Below, piece by piece: positions 36,301 through 45,490 of a DNA stretch of 64,000 nucleotides (position 1 is the stretch's first letter; each line of letters starts with the position of its first letter). Origin of the DNA: Campanula takesimana. Its lineage: Eukaryota > Streptophyta > Magnoliopsida > Asterales > Campanulaceae. The stretch spans positions 186,001-250,000 of the forward strand of contig JAOWBW010001124.1 of assembly GCA_026119855.1 (NCBI GenBank), given 5' to 3'. Under the pieces are notes generated by a model. That model did no database searches. It worked only from the letters and a program-made list of their open reading frames with translations, and had not been told where the DNA came from. Both the position numbers and the translations under genes were made by a program.

Positions 36301-37651
36301 GAATTCCGTAAAAAAGGCCCTAACTGGCGAAAATGAATCACCCCAGGGTCCGATCTGGCGAAAATAGACATGCAAGGCTCGATTGGAAGGGTGATATCAT
36401 ACTTCAGGGTCTAAATTGTCATTAACCCATATATATATATATTAACTTTTGCTTAGGCAAAGTGCGAGTTACAGAGCATGACTAAAGTTGCAGGGGTTCT
36501 AAATTGATGGGAGTGTGAAGGTTTTCTACAACTATGATATGGACGAAACTAATACAAGATTTTTAGTGGAGCTGAGTGACATTTGCTTAGGCTTCATATC
36601 TCTGTCCTAATCGTTTTTTATTGTTTCTTTAAGCAAATTTTCCAGGATTTGGTCCATAGATGGGTTTAATGGGCCCTACCATGGTAGCGAGTCCCCTTGG
36701 TTAGAGAGGGTATCAAGTGGACAATGATGTTTCAGTTGAATTGGAGGGGGATTTTCACCAAAGTTCTTGGTATAAGCAGCAGAAATTACTACATATAAAA
36801 ACTCTCCCAGCATCAAAAAATTTAGATATTTTTTTGTTAAGAATTATACAATCTTTTCTTTTGTTTCTTCAGATCTAGTCCCAATCTGTTTTACCGTGTT
36901 TTTTCAGGACTATCATTTTACACCACAGAGAAGGGACTATCTGATGCATTCTCTCAGCATGGTCAAGTTCTTGAAGGTGCATTTTCTTACTATACTAGCA
37001 TTAACATTCTCCTCCGCTGTGCATGTGAATATTGATCAACTGTAGCTTAAAATTACTCCTTATGTCATGCTAGCCAAAATTGTGATGGATAAAGTTTCGG
37101 CCAGATCAAAAGGGTTTGGATTTGTTACCTATGCATCTATAGACGAAGCAAAGAATGCCCTAGCTGAAATGAACGGAAAGGTTCCTTGCTACTTCCATAT
37201 CTTTAATTTGGATCTTCATAATATTGTAGTACTAAATACTCCCTCCGTCCCAATATGATCTTCCCACTTCTTTTTTCTGCCGTTAGTACGACAGTACTTT
37301 GAGCAATAATTTAGGTTAATGTACTTATCCTAATGAAAGTTTAAAACTTGTATTGATAGTGTTGTTGATGGTGTATCAATAACAAGATTCAGATTTTCTT
37401 TAAAATAATTTAAATCAACTGAAAATTATTGCTCAATATTCATTCGTAATAAGGACAAAAAAGTGGGAAGATCATTTTGGGACGAAGAGAGTAGTAAATA
37501 CATATACATAACTTTACGGAAGTCAACCGATTTTAACTTTCAGAACCTGGATGGACGTACAATTTTTGTGGACATTGCGAAACCTTCAACTAGAGACGGT
37601 GGTGGGGTGCCAATAGCGAGAGGACCCCCTGAACCAGTTCCAGAAAATTGA
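30330..37651 (+). CDS. Organelle-targeted single-RRM RNA-binding protein (four exons)
   Basis: Coding exons are 30330-30486, 36908-36976, 37074-37180 and 37544-37651. All introns are GT-AG, and phases fit to give 441 bases and 146 residues. Residues 1-45 are rich in Ser, Thr and Arg/Lys with no Asp or Glu, which suggests a mitochondrial or plastid presequence. The RRM runs from about 48 to 122, with RNP2 KLFVGG (48-53, split by intron 1) and RNP1 KGFGFVTY (88-95). A short Gly/Pro tail ends PEPVPEN. Plant proteins of this plan, such as the organelle RRM (ORRM) group, bind organellar transcripts and several assist C-to-U editing. Which member this is cannot be settled here. The start is supported by the context CACAATGGCC and by the presequence. 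Intron 1 is 6.4 kb because of transposons. The coding sequence itself is intact. Confidence 0.9.
30916..31172. mobile_element. Stowaway-type MITE
   Basis: 257 bp. It begins CTCCCTCCGTCCTCCTG, ends GATGGAGGGAG, and is preceded by TA. The two arms (TTTGACGGTCAACGCAAGTG and its partner) pair. Confidence 0.85.
31280..31435. mobile_element. Small palindromic MITE
   Basis: GGGTGGCAATTTGTATCCAA at one end, TTGGGTAACCC...TTTTGCCA at the other. The arms pair with interruptions (ATTGGGTATACCC against ACCCATTGGGTAACC). Superfamily is not assignable; a GGTGGCAA terminus is common in hAT MITEs. Confidence 0.5.
32051..32298. mobile_element. Stowaway-type MITE
   Basis: About 248 bp from CTCCCTCTGTCCCAG to CTGGACAGAGGGA, flanked by TA on the left and C-TA on the right. 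Confidence 0.8.
32599..32861. mobile_element. Stowaway-type MITE
   Basis: 263 bp from CTACCTCCGTCCC to GGACGGAGGGAG between TA dinucleotides. Internal arms are similar to the copy at 30916-31172. Confidence 0.85.
33145..33243. mobile_element. Short Stowaway-like MITE (about 99 bp)
   Basis: Starts CTACCTTTATCCCAAAATGTG and ends with the complement (TTTTGGGACGAAGGGA). It is a very compact hairpin made of two GAATTTGATC repeats. Confidence 0.7.
33791..34018. mobile_element. Palindromic Stowaway-like MITE
   Basis: ATCCCATAATTAGGGGCACT at left pairs with the complement near 33995-34018, ending GGGACGGATGA. Arms are long, with a short centre near 33900. Confidence 0.75.
34335..34525. repeat. Five alternating copies of a 24-bp unit, nested palindromes
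   Basis: The word GATGTATCTTAGATACCAAA plus AACA appears five times in the order minus, plus, plus, minus, plus, joined by GGAAAAGG or TCTTTTTG-type linkers. It can fold into several alternative hairpins. Confidence 0.9.
34580..34633 (+). promoter_or_regulatory. Internal Pol III promoter (A and B boxes) of the SINE
   Basis: A box and B box are separated by 32 bases, tRNA-like. The region does not fold into a complete tRNA, so it is a SINE head and not a tRNA gene. Confidence 0.8.
35225..35332. repeat. Short foldback inside the Pack-type element
   Basis: GATGCTCGGACTCTTT at left pairs with AAAGAGTCTGAGTATC at right. TTTACTCCGCCG pairs with CGGTGAGGTAAA. It is flanked on both sides by copies of AAATATGCAACATTTTATA (35117 and 35344), a possible older duplication. 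Confidence 0.65.
35478..35912 (-). pseudogene. GMD: Captured fragment of GDP-mannose 4,6-dehydratase
   Basis: About 110 recognisable residues of the N-terminus: MASEIDTTRS leader, the Rossmann motif ALITGITGQDGSYLTEFLL (GxxGxxG), then HYADLYDASSLRRWLDTL and the block ADVVATGALRLLEAVRSH. GMD converts GDP-mannose to the 4-keto-6-deoxy intermediate on the way to GDP-fucose in the cytosol. Compared with the family, the stretch between EVYNLA and DVVATG is missing (in-frame loss of roughly 16-17 residues). After AVRSH the sequence leaves the GMD family. The full protein is near 370 residues. The captured 5' untranslated region, rich in CACCAC/TCTCC, is also present (35913-36170). It cannot be a working enzyme. 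Confidence 0.88.
37239..37491. mobile_element. Stowaway-type MITE in intron 3 of the RRM gene
   Basis: 253 bp from CTCCCTCCGTCCCAATATG to TTTTGGGACGAAGAGAG, between TA dinucleotides. It makes up most of the 363-bp intron 3. Confidence 0.88.
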
Positions 37652-37906
37652 TACAGTCTTTGTGCTTGTAGAAATACTAGGCTAGCAGGAAGAAAGTGTT
37701 GAAATTGCTCCAAAATTACAGCTCTAACCACAAGACTAGCAAAAACAGGAGTTTATTTATTCAAGATTGGAAAATGAAGAGAGATAACAAAGGTAGAGCA
37801 TAAAAACGTTGGGATGCCCATCTTGTTGAGGTCTGTAAATCTGCTTTTATTTTAGTTTATTTCGTGTTTTAGTCCGTCGCCTAGGGACTTGTTTCAGTGC
37901 TCCAAG
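37652..37906 (+). other. 3' untranslated and flanking region of the RRM gene
   Basis: 255 bp after the stop codon before the gypsy insertion. No AATAAA is evident. The original downstream sequence continues at 47460 after the 9.5-kb insertion, so the poly(A) site may now lie in or beyond the gypsy LTR. Confidence 0.5.
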
Positions 37907-39878
37907 TGTAACACCCCAACTTTTCACTTCAATTAAATAATAACTTATTTGAATAAATCCCAAATTCAGAATGCCCCAACGGCTACAATTAACCACAATT
38001 CAAACTTTAACTAACATTCAAACCCAAACGGTCAGTACAAGTCACTAGCTCAAACGGTAACTAACGGAAAATAAAGACTAGAACTTAAACGTAACGGAAA
38101 CATAACCACTAATTAACTTTATTAAAAGATGACTCCTAAGCCGCCCAACCTTGCGACTCTTGATCTGCTTATTTATAACCTGGAGAGAGAACAATGATGA
38201 AAGGAATGAGCGAACAATGCCCAGTAAGTTCATACGGTATCCCCTCGGGTACTAAGAGGAGATGACCGAAACGAACGGTAACAAAGAATTACAATGAACG
38301 GATATAACTCAAGGATCAAACCAACACTCAGTTTGAAAATAAACATTTACTTGATGAAAAACAATTCATTACTTGAAAACACGTGGCTTCAGAGGCAGTT
38401 TCCAAAACACAACGTTTTACTCACACTTTACTTTTCTTTACTTTACTTTACTTCATTTAGGGATTAAGCACGTGCTGTACCCAGGGCTCGGGTTTCTACT
38501 GACCGCACCCAAAATCGGTATATCATGATAACCTACGTTACTTTATCAAGCAACGCAAAGGGGTCCACATGTTCAACTTAGAACTATGGATAACTGTAAG
38601 TGGTCCACTTATCCGTTTCGGGATTATGGATAACTGTAGTCACTTTACTTATTATAAGAATTCACTTTAAAGAGCTTTTACAAAACAAAGCTTAACTTTA
38701 CAAACTTTACTTGATCACTTTTTTTAAAAGATACACATCTCACTTGGACACCAAGGTTACAAAATCAATCATACACATGATACCCCTATTGAACAATAAC
38801 AATATCAATAGAGTGGATAACAAGAGACGGAATAATTCGCAGAACGGAATAGTTATTAAAAGACTATCTAGCCACACAAATAGTTTACTTTATAAAACAG
38901 AGATCGGGAATCCTAACAAAGGATTAAGAATCAATACACAACTAAGAGCGTAATCCCTTACCTTAGCTTCGTGTTCTACTAGCTTGCTTTACTCCGCTTG
39001 GACAATCTACAACATGAAATAGTCTAGCCTTAGACATGAGAACAATACTATTTTACTTCCGTCCCAATTTACTTCTTTTTACTCGATTAATTTCATGGTT
39101 TAGTCATCTATCACCTCTTTCCTAGTTAACCAATAACTTTAAGAATGACTACAACACCCCTAGGGTTTTTATTAGTCAATCCTCAACTCTCAATTTCACT
39201 ACACAAATTACACACACTGATTTCACACTTTCTGCACACACTTACTGAGTACACCTACTGACAGACACACCCACAACTCTGATTCACCCACACTCTGGTA
39301 CACCCACCACTCTGAACACACCCACAACTTCAGACACCCACTTCAGACACACACACACCACCGCACACCCAGACGCACCCCAACACACACACACGCAGCA
39401 CACACACTTCCACAGTCCATCTTCTTCCTCCTTAATTGTATGCTACTAAACCCTAGTTGACCAATTGCTATCGTAAGGTTTCTTGATACACAGATTGAAT
39501 TACAAAGATGAAGAGAAAGGTTTGAGGGGTTCTAGAATTACCTTTGCGAACACGATCACCTTCTCTCTTTCTCTCCTTCACCGTTCACTCCTCTCTCCCG
39601 ATGGGCTTCACCGGCCGCTGCTCTCTCTCTCTCAACTCTCTCCCGATTTTTCTTTCTTTTCGGTAACTAAGAATAGCCTTAGGGTTTAAGAGGGAGTATT
39701 TATATTAATGGGGCTTCCCAAATCCCTAATTTAAATTGGACTCCTAATCCTTCTTAGTTAATGAATTGGGCCTTCTACTTTAGACCCAATAACTAAACTA
39801 AACTAATTATTAAAGTTTGGCCCATTAATAATTAAGAGTTTAAAATAAATAAATAAAAGGTAAGTTCGGGTTATTACA
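37907..39878 (-). repeat. 3' LTR of gypsy element (minus strand)
   Basis: On + it starts TGTAACACCCCAAC and ends GGGTTATTACA. The TATA box on the minus strand is TATAAATA (39697-39704). 39190-39420 is CA-rich low-complexity sequence. Confidence 0.95.
39190..39420. repeat. ACACACC-rich low-complexity tract in gypsy LTR
   Basis: Irregular repeats of CACACCCAC, CTGATTCACCCACA and ACACACACAC. The same tract occurs at 46790-46990 in the other LTR. Confidence 0.8.
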
Positions 39879-39898
39879 TTCTTACCCCTTAAAAGAGT
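39879..39898 (-). other. Polypurine tract of gypsy element
   Basis: Minus-strand AACTCTTTTAAGGGGTAAGAA-type purine-rich stretch directly before the 3' LTR. Confidence 0.7.
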
Positions 39899-39922
39899 TT
39901 GGTCCTCCAAACTAAACGTACC

Positions 39923-42403
39923 TTACTCTTCGAACAAAGCGGGATACATATCACGCATTTCACTTTCGAGCTCCCACGTGGCTTCTCTTTCCGTGTGATT
40001 GCTCCACTGCACCTTTACGTACGGAATCACTCGCTTCCGCAAAACTTGATCTTTACGGTCTACAATCTTTACCGTCTTCTCATCATAACTCAAGTCTTCA
40101 CGAAAACGTAACTGTTTGTACTCTATGACGTGGCTCGGGTCAGCTACGTATTTCCTCAACATCGACACGTGAAACACATTGTGCACACCAGACAGCACAG
40201 GAGGTAGAGCCAACTTAAAGGCTACCGCTCCTATTCGTTCTAGAATCTCGAACGGCCCCACGTATCTAGGACTTAACTTCCCACGAATCCCAAACCGCAT
40301 AACCCCTTTTGTCGGTGAGATCCTCAAGAATACATGATCTCCTATTTGGAACTCCAGATCGCGCCTTCGATTATCCGCATACGATTTCTGCCTACTCTGC
40401 GCAGTTAACAACCACTTACGAATCTGTTGAACTTTATCCGCCGTTACTTGAACAATCTCGGGTCCAGTTAACTTTCTCTCGCCTACTTCATCCCAACACG
40501 CAGGCGATCTACATTTCCGCCCATAAAGAGCTTCATACGGCGCCATTCCAATACTAGAGTGGTAACTGTTGTTGTAGGCAAATTCTACTAGTGGTAGATG
40601 ATCATCCCACGCTCCTTGCCAATCTAACGACGTTGCTCTCAATAGGTCTTCGAGAGTTTGAATCGTCCTTTCTGACTGTCCGTCTGTCTGAGGGTGAAAT
40701 GATGTACTCATAGTTAACTCCGTCCCTAACGCTTTCTGTAAACTCTTCCAGGAATTTGATGTGAACCTCGCATCTCGGTCTGACACTATAGAGACCGGTA
40801 TCCCATGTAACCTTACGATCTCATCCACGTACAACTTAGCTAACTTCTCCAACGAATCAGTCACCTTGATTGCTAGAAAGTGAGCCGACTTAGTGAGCCT
40901 ATCCACTATGACCCAAATTGCGTTATGACCCTTCAACGTCTTGGGAAGTCCAATCACCAGATCCATAGTGATGTGTTCCCACTTCCACTCTGGAATAGGT
41001 AACGATTGTAGTAGTCCCGCGGGTTTCTGGTGTTCACTTTTCACTTGCTGGCACACCAAACACTTAGAAACGAATTCCGCCACCTCACTCTTCATATTGT
41101 TCCACCCAAAGGATTCCTTTAGATCCTTATACATCTTAGTACTCCCAGGGTGGACCGAAAACCTTGAACAGTGAGCTTCTTCAAGAATTTCCCTCTTGAT
41201 ACTATCATTATTAGGCACCCAAATCCTTGATCGATGCCTCATGATCCCGTCGTCGCTAACACGGAAGTCTACCATTCCCTTCTTACTGATAACCTTGTGA
41301 ATCGCTTCCAACTCGTCATCCACATTCTGAGCTTCCTCGATTCTCACTAACAGTGTTGGTTGGACACTCATCTGAGCCAAATAGCCTTTAACTTTAACCT
41401 CTAGCTTTACTATTTCACTATCTCTCAATTCACTTACCCCCTTAGAAATCATAGTCGCGAGTGTTCCATGGTTCTTTCTGCTTAACGCATCTGCCACCTT
41501 ATTGGCCTTCCCAGGATGATACAAGATTTTGCAATCATAATCTTTAAGTAACTCTATCCATCTCCTTTGCCTCATATTCAGCTCTTTCTGAGTGAAAATG
41601 TACTTAAGACTTTTATGGTCGGTGTAAATTTCACAAGGTACCCCATACAAATAGTGTCTCCAAATTTTCAATGCAAACACCACGGCCGCTAACTCCAAAT
41701 CGTGGGTAGGATAGTTTTTCTCGTGGTTCTTGAGTTGCCTAGACGCATAAGCCACCACTTTATCATTTTGCATCAACACACAACCCAAACCTTTCAATGA
41801 AGCATCACTATATATCACGAAGCCATCACTGCTTGTCGGTAACGTAAGAACAGGCGCAGACACCAATCGCCCTTTCAGTTCTTGAAAACTCCTCTCACAA
41901 TCGTCTGACCACACAAATTTTGTCCCTTTTGTGGTTAACTTGGTCAATGGTATAGATAACTTCGAAAACCCTTCCACGAACCTACGGTAGTACCCTGCTA
42001 AAAAGCTCCTTATCTCACTAACAGAAGTTGGTCTCTCCCAATTAACTATAGCCTCAACCTTTGCAGGGTCAACTGCTATCCCATTCTTAGATACCACATG
42101 ACCCAAGAACGCTACTTCTTCAAGCCAGAATTCACACTTCTTAAACTTGGCATACAACTTTTGCTCCCTCAAAATCTGTAATACTAATTTCAAATGCTCT
42201 TCATGCTCCTCTCTTGACTTCGAATACACCAAGATGTCATCGATGAATACTATTACACACTTGTCCAAATATTCTTGAAATACTCTATTCATAAGCTCCA
42301 TAAACACAGCAGGCGTATTTGTCAGCCCAAACGGCATTACTAAGAACTCGTAGTGTCCATACCTTGTCCTAAAAGCCGTCTTTGCCACATCTTCCTTTTT
42401 CAC
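39923..42403 (-). pseudogene. gypsy pol: RT, RNase H, integrase, chromodomain-like end
   Basis: 826 codons open on the minus strand. The RT active site is FIDD (about residues 53-56, after VMPFGLTNTPAVF). RNase H is near VIYSDASLKGLG (about 200). The integrase zinc finger includes CLVCQQVK. The catalytic core has TMDLV, SDRDARF and TDGQSERTIQ. The last 60 residues (VKVQWSNHTEREATWE) have the chromodomain-like form seen in chromoviruses, thought to guide integration to particular chromatin. The frame is separated from the upstream RT segment by one in-frame TAA (42410-42412) where the family usually has Gln. Apart from that stop it looks complete. Confidence 0.93.
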
Positions 42404-42409
42404 TCCTAA

Positions 42410-42898
42410 TTAATGGTAACTAGAACGCAGATCAATCTTAGAGAAATAGCATGCACCTTGGAGTTGGTCAAACAAATCATTGATCCTTGGCAAAGGATAC
42501 TTATTCTTAATCGTTGCACGGTTTAACTCCCGATAGTCAATACATAACCTCATTGACCCATCCTTCTTCTTTACAAATAATACCGGCGCACCCCACGGTG
42601 ATGCACTTGGACTAATCAGACCCTTGTCCAATAACTCTTGTAACTGTTCCTTTACCTCTTCAAGTTCCGGTGGAGCCATCCTATATGGTGCTTTCGAAAT
42701 CAGTGCAGTCTCTGGTGCTAAATCTATTGAAAACTCTACTTCTCGCTCCGGTGGTGTTCCCGATATGTCCTCAGGGAAAACATCTTTAAAATCCCTTACT
42801 ATGGAAAGAGATTCTATGGTCACTTCTTTCTTGCTTGACTCACTAACATACGCTAGAAGGCCCTCACAACCCTTCCTTAACAGTTTACGAGCCTTCAT
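42410..42898 (-). pseudogene. gypsy pol: RT N-terminal part
   Basis: 162 codons covering the linker after protease and the first RT blocks: FPEDISGTPPEREVEFSIDL, ISPSASPWGAPVLFVKKKDG, LCIDYRELNRATIKNKYPLP, FSKIDLRSSYH. It ends at the TAA described for the following segment and is in frame with it. Upstream, the frame does not match the protease segment. Confidence 0.9.
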
Positions 42899-43227
42899 TA
42901 CAAAATCAGATCAATCCGAACTCTCGGTTTCGATCCTTGAAAATAGAATCTTTCTCCAAAGGGTAATTCGAAGTTTACTTCCTTTTTAAAACAGTCTACT
43001 TTGGCATGATATGCAGCTAACCAATCCATTCCCAATATCACATCAAATTCTTCGATTTCCAAGCTAATGAGATCAACCTCAAGCTTTTTCCCGTCCACTT
43101 TCAAAGGACACTTCCTATATATAGACGTAATAGGGATCGGTTCTCTAGTTTGAATATCTATAACTAAAGAATTCTCTAACGCCTCAGGAATTAAATTAAT
43201 TTTCTTAGCTAAGCAATCATTTGGCAC
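42898..43227 (-). pseudogene. gypsy protease fragment
   Basis: 109 codons with the retropepsin C-terminal block DVILGMDWLAAYHAKVDC. The catalytic Asp region lies upstream in decayed sequence. Its stop overlaps the start of the RT segment by a 1-base frame offset, so an indel near 42905 has uncoupled protease from RT. Confidence 0.8.
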
Positions 43228-44824
43228 TTCTCATCAGAACTTTGCCCTTTGGCGTCGTTCTTATTACCATCCATTTGGTTTCCATGACCTTTACTCTGGT
43301 ACTTACTAGCAGTACTGTCCTTTTTACGATCCTCATTAGCCTTCCGCTTATTGCTATTCCCATCGCGGTTCTAGCTTCCCTTAGATCCAGTCGACTCCTT
43401 CTCAGTTGATTTTTTTTTCTCGCTTACTGCGATAACTATCTGCTTCTTTCTCCACTATCCTTGCCCTATCCAACACTTGATCAAAGGTTGATAGCATTAA
43501 CGGAGTAATTCTATATTTGATTCGGTCGTTCAAACCATATTCAAACTTTCGGGCTTTCTGCTCTTCATCATCGAAGATCATTGGGCAAATTCTAACAATT
43601 CGGTGAATCTAGCACCATAGTCGTCCACCTTCGTACTCCCTTGAGTTAGCATCATAAACTCAGACACTCTGGCGTTTCAAACACTTGCCGGTAATATGAT
43701 ACTGGGTAATATGATACTATCATTAGTATCATGAATACGAAACGTTTTCACGCACTCTCATACTATAGATCGTCTCCACAGACTAATATTCAATTTATAG
43801 GTCATTCACTAGACCACTGGTCGCTTCAATCAACCGTCACTATCTTCATTAGTCAACTTTACTAGACTTATTGGTCGTTTCATTATATCGTTACTATTTC
43901 CATCGGTCATTTCAATAGACCAATCTTACCTATTCCAGGTTAACTCTCACATTTAACACTATTGCTCATGCCAACACAAGCATTGCTACTATGCTTAATA
44001 TTTTCACATAAATAGGCCGTCCCCAAAGGACGTAACTTTTACAAACGATCGGTTTACTAAATCTCTAGTCGTTTCAATAGACCAATCCTACTTAGCGAAG
44101 ACATTTCACTAGACATTACTTACTATCAGGCCGATTCACTAAACCTACTTTCATTCACACTTGGCCGTTTCAATAAGCCATTTACTTTTGCACTTGACCG
44201 TTTCAATAAGTCACTTTATTCTTGTTTCGATCATTTCACTAGACCAAAACTAATTTCACATTGGCTGTTTCAATGAGCCAATTAATACTCATGGTCTTTT
44301 CACTTGACCAGTACTTCTTTGTTCTAAATAGCTCACCCGCCATAAAACTTAAGAACAAAACAATTAACAAAGCTATTTGCTTAAATGAATCATAACTTTT
44401 ACTACGAGGATCTTCTTGGAATAAAAGTTAACAAAACAAAATTCTAGTATTTTTCTCTAAACTAGAACTAACTATCAATACTATAAATAAGAATAAACTC
44501 TATGTCCCACTTTTCAATCATGGAACACCTTCCTAGGCCTTTCCCTAGGCTTCCCCTAGGACTTCCATTTGGCACCCTTGGAATTCCCTTAGAACCTCTT
44601 GGCCTACCTCTGGGCCTACGAACCGGTACCATCTCTTGTTCCAGTTCTTCATCGTCATCAATAATGATTGGGGTAACTTCCTTGTCCCCAAGGTTAATTC
44701 CTACGTCCTCGACTTCCTCTTTAGCTACCAATTCTTCCTCATTTGGCGCTTCATTACCTATGAGTGTTGTCGGTTCCAACTTTCTAGTTCTAGTTTTCTT
44801 CAAATCTTTCAATTCATAAACCAT
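43228..44824 (-). pseudogene. gypsy gag remnant with repeat-rich insertion
   Basis: 44824-44468 encodes an acidic segment followed by an AT-hook-like RRPRGRPRGSKG stretch. 43580-43390, in other frames, encodes a capsid end like ARKFEYGLNDRIKYRI and LDRARIVEKEADSYRSK. Between them (43690-44330) lies sequence with no gag similarity, built of diverged copies of a word like CGTTTCANTAGACC. Gag is therefore destroyed by an expansion or insertion in this copy. Confidence 0.6.
43690..44330. repeat. Degenerate CGTTTCAATAGACC repeats
   Basis: About a dozen imperfect copies of GGYCGTTTCAATAGACCA-like words spaced 30-60 bp apart, some as inverted GGTC...GACC pairs. Located inside the gag region of the gypsy element. 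Confidence 0.65.
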
Positions 44825-45478
44825 TGGTGAGCTTCTTCTCTGGTTTCATGATAGTACTTCTCACTTTGATTCATGGTCTCCTTTACTTCTTCCAGTTCTT
44901 TGAAGTGTCTAGTAATGCTTTCCTATCTTGCATCCGCTTCTCTAGTGTAAAGCTTACTCTGGTCTTTTGAGCTTCTAAGTCTTCAGTTAACTTTTGAATC
45001 TTGAGTGCATATCTCTGAATTACTCTTTTCTTAATTGTTCTTTGCCTCAATTTCATCTTCTGGTTTCTTCTAAGTCCGTCATTAACTTACAATTAGGATA
45101 TAACCATTATCAATACCATATAACTCAAAGGTATATGACCATTATCATCAATTGCATAAGCAACTTAAATAATAACGTTCTAGTGTAACCCTTCAAGTGT
45201 CACTCCCAAAGTGTTCACTTACATTCCTCTACATTCCTTGAGGAAATCTTATCTTAGGTTCTTTCCTAAAATAGTAAGTTTTTACAAAAGGAAAGTTTCC
45301 AAACTTAGAAAGTTTCCCAAAATGGGAAGTTTCCCTAAATAGCAAGTTTCCTCAATTAGTGCTTCCCAAAAATACTTTGTTCTTATCAGAGTTCTAAAGC
45401 CCAATATCGTTAAGTACTACTTCTCCCAATAGTCTTAACTTCTAAGTTCGAGTCTCCCAAGTAATCCTAAACCGGGGC
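44825..45478 (-). other. gypsy leader and 5' gag region, unassigned
   Basis: No convincing frame. 45260-45350 has several AAAGTTTCCC/GGGAAGTTTCCC words. It ends at the primer site. Confidence 0.5.
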
Positions 45479-45490
45479 TCTGATACCAAC
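45479..45490 (-). other. Primer binding site of gypsy element, tRNA-Met
   Basis: Reverse complement of CTCTGATACCAA, that is TTGGTATCAGAG, directly adjoining the 5' LTR on the minus strand. Confidence 0.9.

Larger units (their letters stand above)
34726..36428. mobile_element. Pack-type (Mutator-like) transposon carrying a GMD gene fragment
   Basis: 1703 bp. About 190-bp terminal inverted repeats begin GGGTTAATGACAATTTAGAC and match at both ends with few differences. It is inserted in an (AT)n tract, so the flanking ATATATATA is compatible with a 9-bp duplication but is not diagnostic. The interior holds AT-rich filler (34900-35390, with a foldback at 35225-35332) and a captured 5' segment of a host gene on the minus strand (35400-36170). 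Long inverted repeats with captured gene sequence match the Pack-MULE description. Confidence 0.85.
34568..36440 (+). mobile_element. tRNA-derived SINE, tail split by a Pack-type element
   Basis: Pol III promoter boxes: A box TGGCTCAGTGG (34580-34590) and B box GGTTCGATCCC (34623-34633). A 14-bp target duplication ATTAACTTTTGCTT lies at 34554-34567 and again at 36441-36454. The SINE itself is only about 170 bp (34568-34725 plus 36429-36440) and ends in an (AT)n tail. The tail was later invaded by the 1.7-kb element at 34726-36428. The perfect distant duplication proves the two halves belong together. Confidence 0.88.
30487..36907 (+). other. Intron 1 of the RRM gene, expanded by transposons
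   Basis: 6421 bp between RNP2 and the rest of the RRM. It holds at least six MITE-like elements, a nested palindromic repeat, a SINE and a Pack-type element, each listed separately. Between them is AT-rich DNA without recognisable features, for example 31440-32040, 32865-33140 and 36455-36900. Confidence 0.85.
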
